Origin: Clostridium sp.
Lineage (GTDB): Bacteria > Bacillota > Clostridia > Lachnospirales > Lachnospiraceae
Assembly (NCBI GenBank): GCA_021770825.1
Contig: JAETQD010000004.1
Location: forward strand, 124,001-188,000
Reading direction: 5' to 3'
DNA: 64,000 nucleotides
Of the stretch, positions 54,134-62,997 are shown piece after piece. A program made the position numbers and the translations under genes. Within the stretch, counting starts at the first letter, position 1. Each line of letters opens with the position of its first letter. The notes beneath the pieces were generated by a model. The model searched no databases and was not told the origin of the DNA. It saw only the letters and a program-made list of their open reading frames with translations.

Positions 54134-54145
54134 TAAATAAAAAAC

Positions 54146-54174
54146 TTGCATTTTCCTTTGGAATGTGCTATGAT
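54146..54174 (+). promoter_or_regulatory. Promoter of the rimP-nusA-infB operon
   Basis: TTGCAT (54146-54151) and extended -10 TGCTATGAT (-10 at 54169-54174) have a 17-base spacer. Confidence 0.8.
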
Positions 54175-54202
54175 GTGTTTGATAACATAAGTAACTGGCT
54201 GA

Positions 54203-54230
54203 AAAGAGTGGACAAAAAAGTCCACTCTTT
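54203..54230 (+). terminator. Leader hairpin: attenuator of the rimP operon or terminator of the ABC operon
   Basis: AAAGAGTGGAC and GTCCACTCTTT form a perfect 11-bp stem with an A6 loop, followed by CGTTTTG. It lies about 22 bases after the start of the rimP operon transcript and 95 bases before the rimP start codon. It would stop transcripts from the ABC operon, and would also work as an attenuator on the rimP transcript. Confidence 0.7.
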
Positions 54231-54324
54231 CGTTTTGTATCATCCTCCGCCCATACCGGAAAGACACGCACGGATGCGGGGGAAGAAAGCCGGAAGGTAT
54301 GGACATGGAAAGGTGGTGGAACAT

Positions 54325-54792
54325 ATGTCAAAACGAGAGGAATACGAGGCAAAGGTGGAGGCATACCTGATGCCTATTATGGAAGAAAATCAGTTTGAGC
54401 TGGTGGATGTGGAATATGTGAAGGAAGCCGGTACCTGGTATCTGAGAGCCTATATTGATAAGGAAGGCGGCTTTACGGTGGATGACTGCGAAATGGTTTC
54501 CAGGCGTTTAAGCGACTGGCTGGATGAAAAGGACTTCATTGACGACAGCTATATTCTGGAGGTCAGCTCCCCGGGGCTTGGAAGACCCTTAAAAAAGGAA
54601 AAGGATTTTAAGAGAAGCCTTGGCGAGCAGGTGGACATTAAGCTCTACCGGGCCGTGGACAGACAGAAGGACTTTACGGGAAAGCTTACGGCTTACGATG
54701 AAAATACTGTTACAATCGCCTATGAGGACGGAGCAGAAAGTACATTTGAAAGAAAAGATATTGCCTTAATTCGTCTGGCATTTGATTTTTAA
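54325..54792 (+). CDS. rimP: Ribosome maturation factor RimP
   Basis: RimP helps 30S subunit assembly. The 155-residue product has the N-terminal domain FELVDVEYVKEAGTWYLRAYIDKEGGFTVDDCEMVSRRLSDWLD and the motif LEVSSPGLGRPLK, followed by the SH3-like C-terminal domain. The ATG at 54325 follows AAGGTGGTGG; a frame that opens 65 codons earlier crosses the leader hairpin and is rejected. It is the first gene of the operon, 13 bases before nusA, the usual bacterial order. Confidence 0.96.
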   Translation: MSKREEYEAKVEAYLMPIMEENQFELVDVEYVKEAGTWYLRAYIDKEGGFTVDDCEMVSRRLSDWLDEKDFIDDSYILEVSSPGLGRPLKKEKDFKRSLGEQVDIKLYRAVDRQKDFTGKLTAYDENTVTIAYEDGAESTFERKDIALIRLAFDF

Positions 54793-54805
54793 AGGAGGAT
54801 AAAAA

Positions 54806-55960
54806 ATGAACAAGGAACTGCTGGAAGCAATGAGCGTGCTGGAAAAGGAGTATAATATCAGCAAGGATACATTGCTGGAGGCCATCGAGAATTCCCTTCT
54901 TACGGCATGTAAGAACCATTTCGGGAAGGCGGACAATGTGAAGGTAATCATTGACCGCGAGGGCTGCGACTATTCTGTTTATGCAGAAAAAGAGGTTGTG
55001 GAGACCGTCGAGGACCCGGTGACTCAGATAAGCCTTGCAGATGCGAGAATGAAGGGCGCCAGATTTGATATCGGCGACATCGTCCAGATTCCCATTGATT
55101 CCCATGATTTCGGCCGCATTGCCACCCAGAACGCAAAGAACGTGATTCTCCAGAAAATCCGTGAGGAAAGCAGAAGATCCCAGTTAAACAAGTGGCAGTG
55201 CAAGGAGAAGGAAGTGGTGACCGGTATTGTACAGCGCTATATCGGAAGAAACGTGAGCATTGACCTTGGAAAGGTGGATGCAATTTTACCGGAGTCCGAG
55301 CAGGTGGAGGGCGAGATCTTCCAGAGAACCGAACGCATTAAGGTGTACATCCTGGAAGTTAAGGATAACCCCAAGGGACCGAGAATTTCCGTATCCAGAA
55401 CCCATCCCGATCTGGTGAGACGGCTGTTTGAGGCGGAGATCGCAGAGGTACGTGACGGAACCGTTGAGATTCGCGCCATTGCAAGAGAGGCAGGCTCCAG
55501 AACGAAGATCGCCGTAAGCTCCACAGACCCCAATGTGGATCCGGTGGGCGCATGTGTCGGCTTAAACGGTGCCAGGGTAGGCGCCATTGTAAGCGAACTC
55601 CGCGGAGAGAAAATCGACATCATCAACTGGGATGATAACCCGGCCTTCTTAATTGAAAATGCCTTAAGTCCGGCAAAGGTAATCTCCGTGGTTGCCGATG
55701 AGGATGCAAAGGAAGCCCAGGTCATTGTTCCGGACTACCAGTTATCCCTTGCAATCGGTCAGAAAGGACAGAATGCAAGACTGGCAGCCAGACTGACTAC
55801 TTATAAGATCGACATTAAGAGCGAGACCCAGGCCAGAGAACTTGGACTCTTCGATGCGCTGGAGTTCGGCGAGTATGAAGAGGGATATGAAGAGTATGAA
55901 ACTGAAAACGGCTATGACGTTCCCGCAGAGGAAACCTACCAGGAAGATTCCGAAGAATAG
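54806..55960 (+). CDS. nusA: Transcription termination/antitermination factor NusA
   Basis: NusA binds RNA polymerase and RNA, affecting pausing and termination. The 384-residue product has the N-terminal polymerase-binding domain, an S1 domain (VVTGIVQRYIGRNVSIDLGKVDAILPESEQ), KH1 with VGACVGLNGARVGAIVSELRGEKIDII, and KH2 with LAIGQKGQNARLAARLTTYKIDIK, then an acidic Glu/Tyr-rich tail. This is the short Gram-positive form without the C-terminal repeats of E. coli. AAAGGAGGATAAAA precedes the ATG. NusA often regulates its own operon, and the leader hairpin upstream would be a target. Confidence 0.97.
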   Translation: MNKELLEAMSVLEKEYNISKDTLLEAIENSLLTACKNHFGKADNVKVIIDREGCDYSVYAEKEVVETVEDPVTQISLADARMKGARFDIGDIVQIPIDSHDFGRIATQNAKNVILQKIREESRRSQLNKWQCKEKEVVTGIVQRYIGRNVSIDLGKVDAILPESEQVEGEIFQRTERIKVYILEVKDNPKGPRISVSRTHPDLVRRLFEAEIAEVRDGTVEIRAIAREAGSRTKIAVSSTDPNVDPVGACVGLNGARVGAIVSELRGEKIDIINWDDNPAFLIENALSPAKVISVVADEDAKEAQVIVPDYQLSLAIGQKGQNARLAARLTTYKIDIKSETQARELGLFDALEFGEYEEGYEEYETENGYDVPAEETYQEDSEE

Positions 55961-55978
55961 GAGAGAAGTGATCGAACA

Positions 55979-56254
55979 GTGAGTACAGAAAAGAAGCTTC
56001 CGCAGAGACAGTGTATCGGCTGCGGGGAAATGAAAAACAAACGGGAACTGATTCGTGTCCTCAAAGGCACCGACGGCCAGATTTCCATTGATGCCACGGG
56101 AAGAAAAAACGGACGCGGAGCGTATCTCTGTCCGTCCATGGACTGCTTTAAGAAAGCGGTAAAGGGAAAAGGGCTGGAGCGTTCCTTTAAAATGGCAATT
56201 CCGAAAGAGGTATACGAAAGCCTGGAAAAGGAGATGGAACAGATTGACAAATAA
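55979..56254 (+). CDS. rnpM: YlxR/RnpM RNA-binding protein
   Basis: This 91-residue protein is of the YlxR family, now called RnpM in B. subtilis because it binds and modulates RNase P RNA. The family motif is LPQRQCIGCGEMKNKRELIRVLK, followed by DATGRKNGRGAYLC; the surface is strongly basic. The start is GTG with AGGAGAGAAGTG before it. It stands between nusA and the L7Ae-like gene as in most Bacillota. Confidence 0.93.
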   Translation: MSTEKKLPQRQCIGCGEMKNKRELIRVLKGTDGQISIDATGRKNGRGAYLCPSMDCFKKAVKGKGLERSFKMAIPKEVYESLEKEMEQIDK

Positions 56255-56576
56255 AAGCAGAATCTTTGGTCTTTTAGGGCTGGCGGCGAAGGCAGGGAAG
56301 GTACAGAGCGGAGAATTCTCCACGGAAAAGTCCGTGAAATCCGGGAGAGCATGCCTTGTCATCGTTTCCGAGGAGGCATCGGAGAACACGAAGAAAATGT
56401 TCCGGAATATGTGTACTTACTATAAGGTCCCTTATTGTGAATTCGGAGGGAAGGAAGAGCTTGGCCATGCCACGGGCAGGGAGATGCGTGCTTCCCTGGC
56501 TGTCCAGGATCCCGGCTTTTCTGAGGCGCTTATGAAGCAGCTTTGTATGAACGGAGGTAGTGAGTGTGAGGGTTAA
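56244..56576 (+). CDS. L7Ae-family RNA-binding protein (YlxQ-like)
   Basis: This 110-residue protein has the L7Ae/L30e fold: [21 protein letters not shown] at the start, [18 protein letters not shown] in the middle and [26 protein letters not shown], matching YlxQ-type K-turn-binding proteins. The start is TTG at 56244, inside the upstream gene by 11 bases, with GGAG ten bases before. It is the usual neighbour upstream of infB. Confidence 0.9.
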   Translation: MTNKSRIFGLLGLAAKAGKVQSGEFSTEKSVKSGRACLVIVSEEASENTKKMFRNMCTYYKVPYCEFGGKEELGHATGREMRASLAVQDPGFSEALMKQLCMNGGSECEG

Positions 56577-59500
56577 CGAAGTGGCGAAAGAATTAGGAAA
56601 GACAAATAAAGAGGTTGTAGATATTTTGCAGAAGAATAATGGTGAAGTAAAAAGCAGTCAGGCAAATGCATCCGAGGAGCAGGCAGCCGCAGTGAAGAAG
56701 GAAGCGGCCATAAAGACAGAGGCAGGAGCCGCAGGAGAAACAAAGGAAGCACCGGCACAGCCGGCAAAGAAGAGAATTACGGCCGTATACCGTCCGCAGA
56801 ACAGCAGCCAGAAAGGCCGTCAGGGTCAGGGAAGACCCCAGGGCCAGAGACCGGTGAGACCGGCAGGCGGCGGAATGCAGGTACGTCCCACAACTACATC
56901 TGCACCGGCAGGCGCACAGGGAAGACCCCAGCAGGGCGCTTCTGCGGCCCCCAAGGCCCCGCAGGCAGCAGAGAATAAACCGCAGGCAGCTCCGGCAGCA
57001 GCACCTGCAAAAGAGATGGCGGCCCAGGCAGCAGCGCCCGTAAAGGCGCAGGCTCCGGCAGCAGCCCCGGCTTCGCAGGCTCAGGTTCCGGCTCCGGAAC
57101 CTCAGACAGCAGCCCCGCAGGCAGCAGAGAATAAACCACAGGCGGCTCCGGCAGCAGCCCCGGCTCCGCAGGCCCAGGCTCCGGCCCGCGAAACCAGAGA
57201 AGGCCGTCCGAACCAGGGAGGCTATCAGGGTAACCGTGAAGGCCGTCAGGGCCAGGGAGGCTATCAGGGCAATCGTGAAAACCGTCAGGGCCAGGGAGGC
57301 TATCAGGGTAACCGTGAAGGCCGTCAGGGCCAGGGAGGCTATCAGGGCAATCGCGAGGGCCGTCCGAACCAGGGAGGCTACCAGGGTAACCGTGAAGGCC
57401 GTCAGGGCCAGGGAGGCTATCAGGGCAGCCGTGAAGGCCGTCCGAACCAGGGAGGCTACCAGGGCAATCGTGAAGGCCGTCCGAACCAGGGAGGCTACCA
57501 GGGCAACCGTGAAGGCCGCCCGAACCAGGGAGGCTATCAGGGTAACCGTGAAGGCCGTCCGAACCAGGGAGGCTACCAGGGCAGCCGTGATTCCCGTCAG
57601 GGCCAGGGAGGTTATCAGGGTAACCGCGATTCCCGTCAGGGCCAGGGAGGTTACCAGGGCAGCCGTGATTCCCGTCAGGGTCAGGGAGGCCGCGGAGGAA
57701 ACCGCGATGGCCGCGGCGGCTTAAGCATTCCGAAGCCATCCTTTGACACCCCGCTGGCACAAAAGCAGCAGAATACAAAAGTAAATAAAAATGCATATAA
57801 GAAAGAGCACGATGCAAAGAAAGACCGTGATGACGAGTTAAGAGGAAAAGGCGGCAAGGGCCAGAAGGGCATTAAGGCGCCTGTGATGCAGCAGCCGAAG
57901 AAGGAAGAGGCGAAGGTTGAGGAAATCAAGACCATCGTACTTCCGGAGACCATCACGATCAAGGAACTGGCAGAAAAGATGAAGCTGCAGCCCTCTGCCA
58001 TCGTGAAAAAGTTATTCTTACATGGCACCATCGTGACCATCAACCAGGAGATCGACTTCGAGAAGGCCGAGGAGATCGCCATGGAATACGATGTTCTCTG
58101 CGAGAAGGAGAAAAAGGTCAATGTGATCGAAGAGCTCTTAAAAGAGGAAGAAGAGGACGAGAAGGACATGGTTTCCAGACCTCCGGTTATCTGTGTTATG
58201 GGCCATGTTGACCATGGTAAGACCTCTCTTCTGGATGCCATCCGTCAGACCAACGTAACAGCCAAGGAGGCAGGCGGAATCACCCAGCATATCGGTGCCT
58301 ATGTGGTAGAGGCCAACGGCCAGAAGATCACCTTCCTGGATACTCCCGGACATGAGGCATTCACTGCTATGCGTATGAGAGGCGCCCAGGCAACGGATAT
58401 TGCCATCCTGGTGGTTGCCGCAGACGACGGCGTAATGCCCCAGACCGTTGAGGCCATCAACCATGCCAAGGCGGCAGGCGTAGAGATTGTCGTTGCCGTC
58501 AACAAGATTGATAAGCCCAGCGCCAACGTGGAGAGGGTAAAACAGGAGCTTTCCGAGTATGAACTGATTCCTGAGGACTGGGGCGGAAGCACTGTGTTCT
58601 GTCCGGTGTCTGCCCATACAAAAGAGGGAATTCCGGAGCTTCTGGAAATGATTCTCTTAACCGCAGAGGTGAAGGAATTAAAGGCCAACCCCAACCGTAA
58701 GGCAAGAGGGCTTGTGATCGAGGCCCAGCTTGATAAAGGAAGAGGTCCGGTGGCCACTGTGCTGGTACAGAAGGGAACCTTAAAGGTGGGAGATTCCATC
58801 GCAGCCGGCTCCTGTTACGGTAAGGTCCGCGCCATGATGGACGATAAGGGCAACCGCGTGAAGGAAGCAGGTCCGTCCACTCCGGTGGAGATCTTAGGTC
58901 TCAACGACGTACCCAATGCCGGTGAGGTATTTGTGGCCCATCAGAATGAGAAAGAGGCAAGAAGCTTTGCCGAAACCTTTATTACAGAAGGAAAGAACAA
59001 GTTAATTGAAGATACAAAGGCAAAACTGTCCCTGGATGATCTGTTCTCCCAGATTAAGGCAGGAAATGTAAAAGAACTGCCGATCATCGTAAAGGCAGAT
59101 GTACAGGGATCCGTAGAAGCAGTAAAACAGAGCCTTGTGAAGCTCTCCAATGAAGAAGTTGTCGTTAAAGTCATCCATGGCGGCGTAGGCACCATCAACG
59201 AGTCCGATGTGACCCTGGCCTCCGCTTCCAATGCCATCATCATCGGCTTCAACGTGCGTCCGGACGCCACAGCCAAGTCCATTGCCGACAGGGAAAAGGT
59301 GGATATGCGGTTATACCGCGTGATCTACCAGGCCATCGAGGACGTGGAAGCAGCCATGAAGGGAATGTTAGACCCGGTATACGAGGAGCAGGTGACCGGC
59401 CACGCCGTTGTCCGCCAGACCTTCAAGGCCTCCGGTGTGGGTACCATTGCCGGTTCCTATGTGCTTGACGGTAAGATCACCCGCGGTTCCAAAGCCCGCA

Positions 59501-59676
59501 TCACCCGTGAGGGCGAGCAGATCTTTGAGGGACCGTTGGCTTCCTTAAAGCGCTTTAAGGACGATGTGAAGGAAGTCAATGCAGGATACGAGTGCGGTCT
59601 TGTGTTTGATGGCTTCAACGATCTGAAGGAAGATGATATGATTGAAGTTTATATCATGGTAGAAGTGCCGAGGTAG
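56566..59676 (+). CDS. infB: Translation initiation factor IF-2 with a 13-unit repeat in the N-terminal part
   Basis: IF-2 brings initiator tRNA to the 30S subunit and promotes subunit joining. The 1036-residue protein has an N-terminal IF2_N motif ([22 protein letters not shown]), an Ala/Pro/Gln-rich segment, the repeat block (residues about 212-380), a second IF2_N-like motif ([22 protein letters not shown]), the G domain from about residue 540 ([20 protein letters not shown]) and domains II-IV including [16 protein letters not shown] at 56566 is preferred, because GGAGGT lies seven bases before it; a GTG at 56560 is too close. It overlaps the upstream gene by 11 bases. Confidence 0.97.
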   Translation: MRVNEVAKELGKTNKEVVDILQKNNGEVKSSQANASEEQAAAVKKEAAIKTEAGAAGETKEAPAQPAKKRITAVYRPQNSSQKGRQGQGRPQGQRPVRPAGGGMQVRPTTTSAPAGAQGRPQQGASAAPKAPQAAENKPQAAPAAAPAKEMAAQAAAPVKAQAPAAAPASQAQVPAPEPQTAAPQAAENKPQAAPAAAPAPQAQAPARETREGRPNQGGYQGNREGRQGQGGYQGNRENRQGQGGYQGNREGRQGQGGYQGNREGRPNQGGYQGNREGRQGQGGYQGSREGRPNQGGYQGNREGRPNQGGYQGNREGRPNQGGYQGNREGRPNQGGYQGSRDSRQGQGGYQGNRDSRQGQGGYQGSRDSRQGQGGRGGNRDGRGGLSIPKPSFDTPLAQKQQNTKVNKNAYKKEHDAKKDRDDELRGKGGKGQKGIKAPVMQQPKKEEAKVEEIKTIVLPETITIKELAEKMKLQPSAIVKKLFLHGTIVTINQEIDFEKAEEIAMEYDVLCEKEKKVNVIEELLKEEEEDEKDMVSRPPVICVMGHVDHGKTSLLDAIRQTNVTAKEAGGITQHIGAYVVEANGQKITFLDTPGHEAFTAMRMRGAQATDIAILVVAADDGVMPQTVEAINHAKAAGVEIVVAVNKIDKPSANVERVKQELSEYELIPEDWGGSTVFCPVSAHTKEGIPELLEMILLTAEVKELKANPNRKARGLVIEAQLDKGRGPVATVLVQKGTLKVGDSIAAGSCYGKVRAMMDDKGNRVKEAGPSTPVEILGLNDVPNAGEVFVAHQNEKEARSFAETFITEGKNKLIEDTKAKLSLDDLFSQIKAGNVKELPIIVKADVQGSVEAVKQSLVKLSNEEVVVKVIHGGVGTINESDVTLASASNAIIIGFNVRPDATAKSIADREKVDMRLYRVIYQAIEDVEAAMKGMLDPVYEEQVTGHAVVRQTFKASGVGTIAGSYVLDGKITRGSKARITREGEQIFEGPLASLKRFKDDVKEVNAGYECGLVFDGFNDLKEDDMIEVYIMVEVPR
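57199..57705 (+). repeat. Thirteen 39-base tandem repeats inside infB
   Basis: The unit encodes 13 residues, on the pattern (E/D)(G/S/N)R(P/Q)(N/G)QGGYQG(N/S)R, and 13 units fill 507 bases exactly. Bases differ mainly at silent positions and at the P/Q, N/G and N/S alternatives; unit 13 ends GGRGGNR. The strand complement is also open as a repetitive frame, which I consider a by-product. Confidence 0.95.
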
Positions 59677-59678
59677 AA

Positions 59679-60074
59679 ATGAGAAAAAACAGCATTAAAA
59701 ATACGAGAATCAACGGGGAGGTCCAGAAAGCTTTGAGCGAAATTATCCGCTCAGAGCTCAAGGACCCCAGAATCCATCCCATGACCAGCGTGGTTTTAGC
59801 GCAGGTGACGCCGGACCTTAAGTTCTGCAAGGCCTATATCAGTGTCCTTGCAGACGAAGACAAGGCAGCGGATACCATCCGGGGCTTAAAGAGCGCCGAA
59901 GGATACATCCGCACACAGCTTGCAAAGAAGGTGAACCTTCGGAATACACCGGAGATTTCCTTTGTGCTGGACCAGTCCATCGAGTACGGTGTCCGCATGT
60001 CTAAGCTCATTGACGATGTGACAAAGGACCTGCCGGAGGATGAACCGGAAACGGAAGAGGATGAAGGAATTTAA
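59679..60074 (+). CDS. rbfA: Ribosome-binding factor A
   Basis: RbfA helps the maturation of the 16S rRNA 5' end in 30S subunits. The 131-residue product has NTRINGEVQKALSEIIRSELKDPRI at the start, VTPDLKFCKAYISVLADE, and FVLDQSIEYGVRMSKLID at the C-terminus, then an acidic tail. The ATG is two bases after the infB stop codon; the ribosome site (TGCCGAGG) lies in infB. Confidence 0.96.
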   Translation: MRKNSIKNTRINGEVQKALSEIIRSELKDPRIHPMTSVVLAQVTPDLKFCKAYISVLADEDKAADTIRGLKSAEGYIRTQLAKKVNLRNTPEISFVLDQSIEYGVRMSKLIDDVTKDLPEDEPETEEDEGI

Positions 60075-60095
60075 GCCGGAAAGGAGTCTGTCTTT

Positions 60096-61076
60096 GTGAG
60101 TATTCTGACAGATGCACTGAACAATAAAAAAACGGTGGTTATTCTCGGACATGTGAACCCGGACGGGGACTGTATCGGTTCCTGTCTGGGTATGTATAAT
60201 TATCTGAGAGAAAATGAGCCGCACCTTCAGGTTTCCGTTTATCTGGGAGCCATGGGGGTGAAATTTTCATATCTGGCAGGGTATGAAGATGTGAAGCATC
60301 AGTACGAACCGGAGAAGCAGTTTGACTTATGTATCACTCTGGATGCCAGCGATGTGGGCCGGCTGGGAGAATTTGCTCCCTATCTTGCAGGTGCAGGGGA
60401 CAGTCTCTGCATTGACCACCATATCACCAACAAAGGCCTTGCGGCTGTCAATGTGGTGAAGGATTACGCCAGTTCTACCTGTGAGGTCCTTTATGGGCTT
60501 TTGGAACAGGAAAAAATCAGCAAAGCCGTGGCAGAATGTCTGTATACGGGAATCATCCATGACACCGGTGTGTTCAAGTATTCCAACACATCTGCAAAAA
60601 CCATGGAAATTGCCGGAAAGCTGATGGACATGGGACTGGATTTCCCAACGATCATTGACGGCAGCTTTTATATGAAAACCTATGGCCAGGCAAAGCTCCA
60701 TGGCCGCGCGGTTCTGGACAGTGTCCGGATTCTGGAAAACCGCTGCATCTATACGGTGGTGACCCAGGATGAGCTTAAGGAATACGGCTGCACGGTGAAA
60801 GCCACCGATGGAATCGTAGACCAGCTCAGGGTTGTGGAAGGCGTGGAGTGCGCCATTCTCCTCTATGAGACGGGGAATCCGTCTGAGTATAAGGTGAGCC
60901 TGCGGACCAACACGGAGCTGGATTTAAGCAGAATTGCCGGACATTTTGGCGGCGGCGGCCATGTGAAGGCTGCAGGCTGCACGGTTTCAGGCACGGTGGA
61001 TGAGATCATCGCCGGACTGGCCGGGCAGATCGTCTTACAGTGGGAAGAAATGAAAAAAGAACAGGCCGGGTGTTAA
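60096..61076 (+). CDS. DHH-family phosphoesterase (NrnA-like)
   Basis: This 326-residue protein belongs to the DHH/DHHA1 family that includes NrnA, an oligoribonuclease and 3',5'-bisphosphate nucleotidase. Motifs are ILGHVNPDGDCIGSCLGM (motif I), DASDVGRLG (motif II), LCIDHHITN (DHH) and the DHHA1 motif FGGGGHVKAAGC. The start is GTG at 60096 with AAAGGAG nine bases before. The position between rbfA and truB is normal in Bacillota. Confidence 0.93.
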   Translation: MSILTDALNNKKTVVILGHVNPDGDCIGSCLGMYNYLRENEPHLQVSVYLGAMGVKFSYLAGYEDVKHQYEPEKQFDLCITLDASDVGRLGEFAPYLAGAGDSLCIDHHITNKGLAAVNVVKDYASSTCEVLYGLLEQEKISKAVAECLYTGIIHDTGVFKYSNTSAKTMEIAGKLMDMGLDFPTIIDGSFYMKTYGQAKLHGRAVLDSVRILENRCIYTVVTQDELKEYGCTVKATDGIVDQLRVVEGVECAILLYETGNPSEYKVSLRTNTELDLSRIAGHFGGGGHVKAAGCTVSGTVDEIIAGLAGQIVLQWEEMKKEQAGC

Positions 61077-61077
61077 A

Positions 61078-61974
61078 ATGTACGATGGAATCATAAACGT
61101 ATATAAGGAAAAGGGCTTCACCTCCTTTGACGTGGTGGCAAAGATGCGGGGAATCCTGGGCCAGAGAAAGGTGGGCCATACAGGAACTCTGGACCCGGCG
61201 GCGGAGGGAGTCCTTCCGGTCTGTGCAGGAAAGGGCACCAAGCTCTGCGACATGCTGACAGACCACGATAAAACCTACCGGGCCACACTTCTTCTGGGAG
61301 TGGAAACGGATACCCAGGATACCACGGGAGCTGTGCTTTCGGAAAAAAACACGGATTTTCTGAAGGAAGAGGAGGTACGGGCTGCCATTTTATCCTTTGT
61401 GGGAGACTATGACCAGGTACCGCCCATGTATTCCGCCCTTAAGGTGGACGGGAAGAAGCTCTATGAGCTGGCCCGGGAAGGGAAAGAAGTGGAGCGGAAG
61501 GCGCGTCCGGTGAAGATTCATGAAATCGTGATCGAGTCGGTGAATCTTCCGGAGGTGGTTATGACCGTCTCCTGTTCCAAGGGGACCTATATCAGGACCC
61601 TGTGCCATGACATCGGAGAAAAGCTTTCGGTGGGCGGATGTATGAAGGAGCTTCTGCGGACCAGGGTGGACCGCTTTTCCATGGAAGACAGTCTGACCCT
61701 TTCCGAGCTTCAGGCCTTAAAGGACCAGGGAAGGCTTTCGGAGGCAGTGCTTCCTGTGGAGGCGGTGTTTTCGGATTACCGGGAAATCCGGTCTGAGGGA
61801 GAAGAGCTTGATAAGCTTATGAAAAACGGGAATCCATTCCGGTATAAAAAGGCCGGAAATGTGACGGACGGCGAGCCCTTTAAGGCCTATACGGCCGAGG
61901 GGCAGTTTATTGGTATTTATGAATTTTCGGAAGAAAAACGCATGTTTTATCCGAGAAAACTATTTCTGGGATAG
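61078..61974 (+). CDS. truB: tRNA pseudouridine-55 synthase
   Basis: TruB makes pseudouridine 55 in the T-loop of tRNAs. The 298-residue product has GIINVYKEKGFTSFDVV at the start, the catalytic aspartate in VGHTGTLDPAAEGVLPV, TYRATLLLGVETDTQDTTG, PPMYSALKVDGKKLYELAREG and CSKGTYIRTLCHDIGEKL. It starts one base after the preceding stop codon. Confidence 0.97.
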   Translation: MYDGIINVYKEKGFTSFDVVAKMRGILGQRKVGHTGTLDPAAEGVLPVCAGKGTKLCDMLTDHDKTYRATLLLGVETDTQDTTGAVLSEKNTDFLKEEEVRAAILSFVGDYDQVPPMYSALKVDGKKLYELAREGKEVERKARPVKIHEIVIESVNLPEVVMTVSCSKGTYIRTLCHDIGEKLSVGGCMKELLRTRVDRFSMEDSLTLSELQALKDQGRLSEAVLPVEAVFSDYREIRSEGEELDKLMKNGNPFRYKKAGNVTDGEPFKAYTAEGQFIGIYEFSEEKRMFYPRKLFLG

Positions 61975-61994
61975 CAGTGGAGGCATAAAACAGC

Positions 61995-62924
61995 ATGCAG
62001 TATATTGCAGGAACGAAAGAATTTCAGATCAGTGAGCCGACTGTGGTGAGTATCGGTAAATTTGACGGTCTCCATGTGGGCCATAAAAAGCTGGTGAAGG
62101 AGATGCTTAAATGGAAGGAACGGGGCTACCAGGTGGCCATGTTCACCTTCTCCACACCGCCGTGGACCCTGGTAAAGGGGAAGCTGCAGACCATGCTCAT
62201 GACCAACCGGGAGCGGATGGATTTACTGGCCAAAACCGGAGTGGACTATCTGGTGGAGTATCCGTTCGATCAGGAGGTCTGCCATATGGAGCCGGAACGG
62301 TTTGTGGCGGAAATTCTCACAGGAAAGATGAATGCAAAAATCATTGTAACCGGACCGGACTGCCATTTCGGATATAAGGCCGCCGGGGATAAGGAACTTC
62401 TGGAAAAACTGGCGCCCAAGTACGGCTACCGGTTTTTTGTGGTGGATAAAGAGCGGGACGAGGAAGGAAAAATCATCAGCAGCACCTATGTAAGGGAAAT
62501 GTTGGCGGAAGGAAACATACAAAAGGCCAACCGCCTGCTGGGATATGATTACTATGTGACCGGAGCGGTGGAGCACGGAAACTCCATCGGCCATAAAAAG
62601 CTTTATCCCACTGCCAATTTGATTCCTCCGGCTGTGAAGCATCTGCCGAAATTCGGAGTCTATGTGACCAGGGTGACTGTGGACGGAAAAACCTACGGGG
62701 GATTGACTAATGTGGGGAAGAAACCCACAATTTCAGGGGGAAATCCCACAGGAGTGGAGACATACCTCTATGATTTTCAGGGAGATCTCTATGGAAAAGA
62801 GATGAAAGTGGAGCTTTTGGATTTTGTCCGCCCGGAGATGAAATTTGCATCCATCGGGGATTTAAAGGCCCAGCTTGACCATGATATAAAAAAATGCAGG
62901 GAGTTATATCTTAGCTTCCAATAG
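61995..62924 (+). CDS. ribF: Bifunctional riboflavin kinase/FAD synthetase
   Basis: RibF makes FMN and then FAD from riboflavin. The 309-residue product has an N-terminal nucleotidyltransferase domain (VSIGKFDGLHVGHKKLVKEML; STYVREMLAEGNIQKANRLLGYDY) and a C-terminal flavokinase domain (GHKKLYPTANLIPP; GVYVTRVTVDGKTYGGLTNVGKKPT; TYLYDFQGDLYGKEMKVEL). AGTGGAGGCATAAAACAGC precedes the ATG. It usually follows truB in Bacillota. Its product is the cofactor of the flavodoxin lost upstream. Confidence 0.96.
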   Translation: MQYIAGTKEFQISEPTVVSIGKFDGLHVGHKKLVKEMLKWKERGYQVAMFTFSTPPWTLVKGKLQTMLMTNRERMDLLAKTGVDYLVEYPFDQEVCHMEPERFVAEILTGKMNAKIIVTGPDCHFGYKAAGDKELLEKLAPKYGYRFFVVDKERDEEGKIISSTYVREMLAEGNIQKANRLLGYDYYVTGAVEHGNSIGHKKLYPTANLIPPAVKHLPKFGVYVTRVTVDGKTYGGLTNVGKKPTISGGNPTGVETYLYDFQGDLYGKEMKVELLDFVRPEMKFASIGDLKAQLDHDIKKCRELYLSFQ

Positions 62925-62934
62925 CGTGTAGTCT

Positions 62935-62979
62935 GCATGCGGCAGGCCGGGAGTTAAGGCCCGGGGCGGCCGCATCATA
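62935..62979 (+). terminator. GC-rich hairpin after ribF
   Basis: ATGCGG and CCGCAT form the outer stem, and CCGGG and CCCGG the inner one. No T-run follows, so termination is doubtful. Confidence 0.4.
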
Positions 62980-62997
62980 GGAATAAAAGGAGTACGG

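Noticed and set aside
56894-57817. A 307-codon open frame on the minus strand opposite infB with a Gly/Pro/Asp repeat
   Set aside because: It is the mirror of the 39-base repeat in infB, whose length is a multiple of three and so keeps all frames open. There is no ribosome site or promoter.
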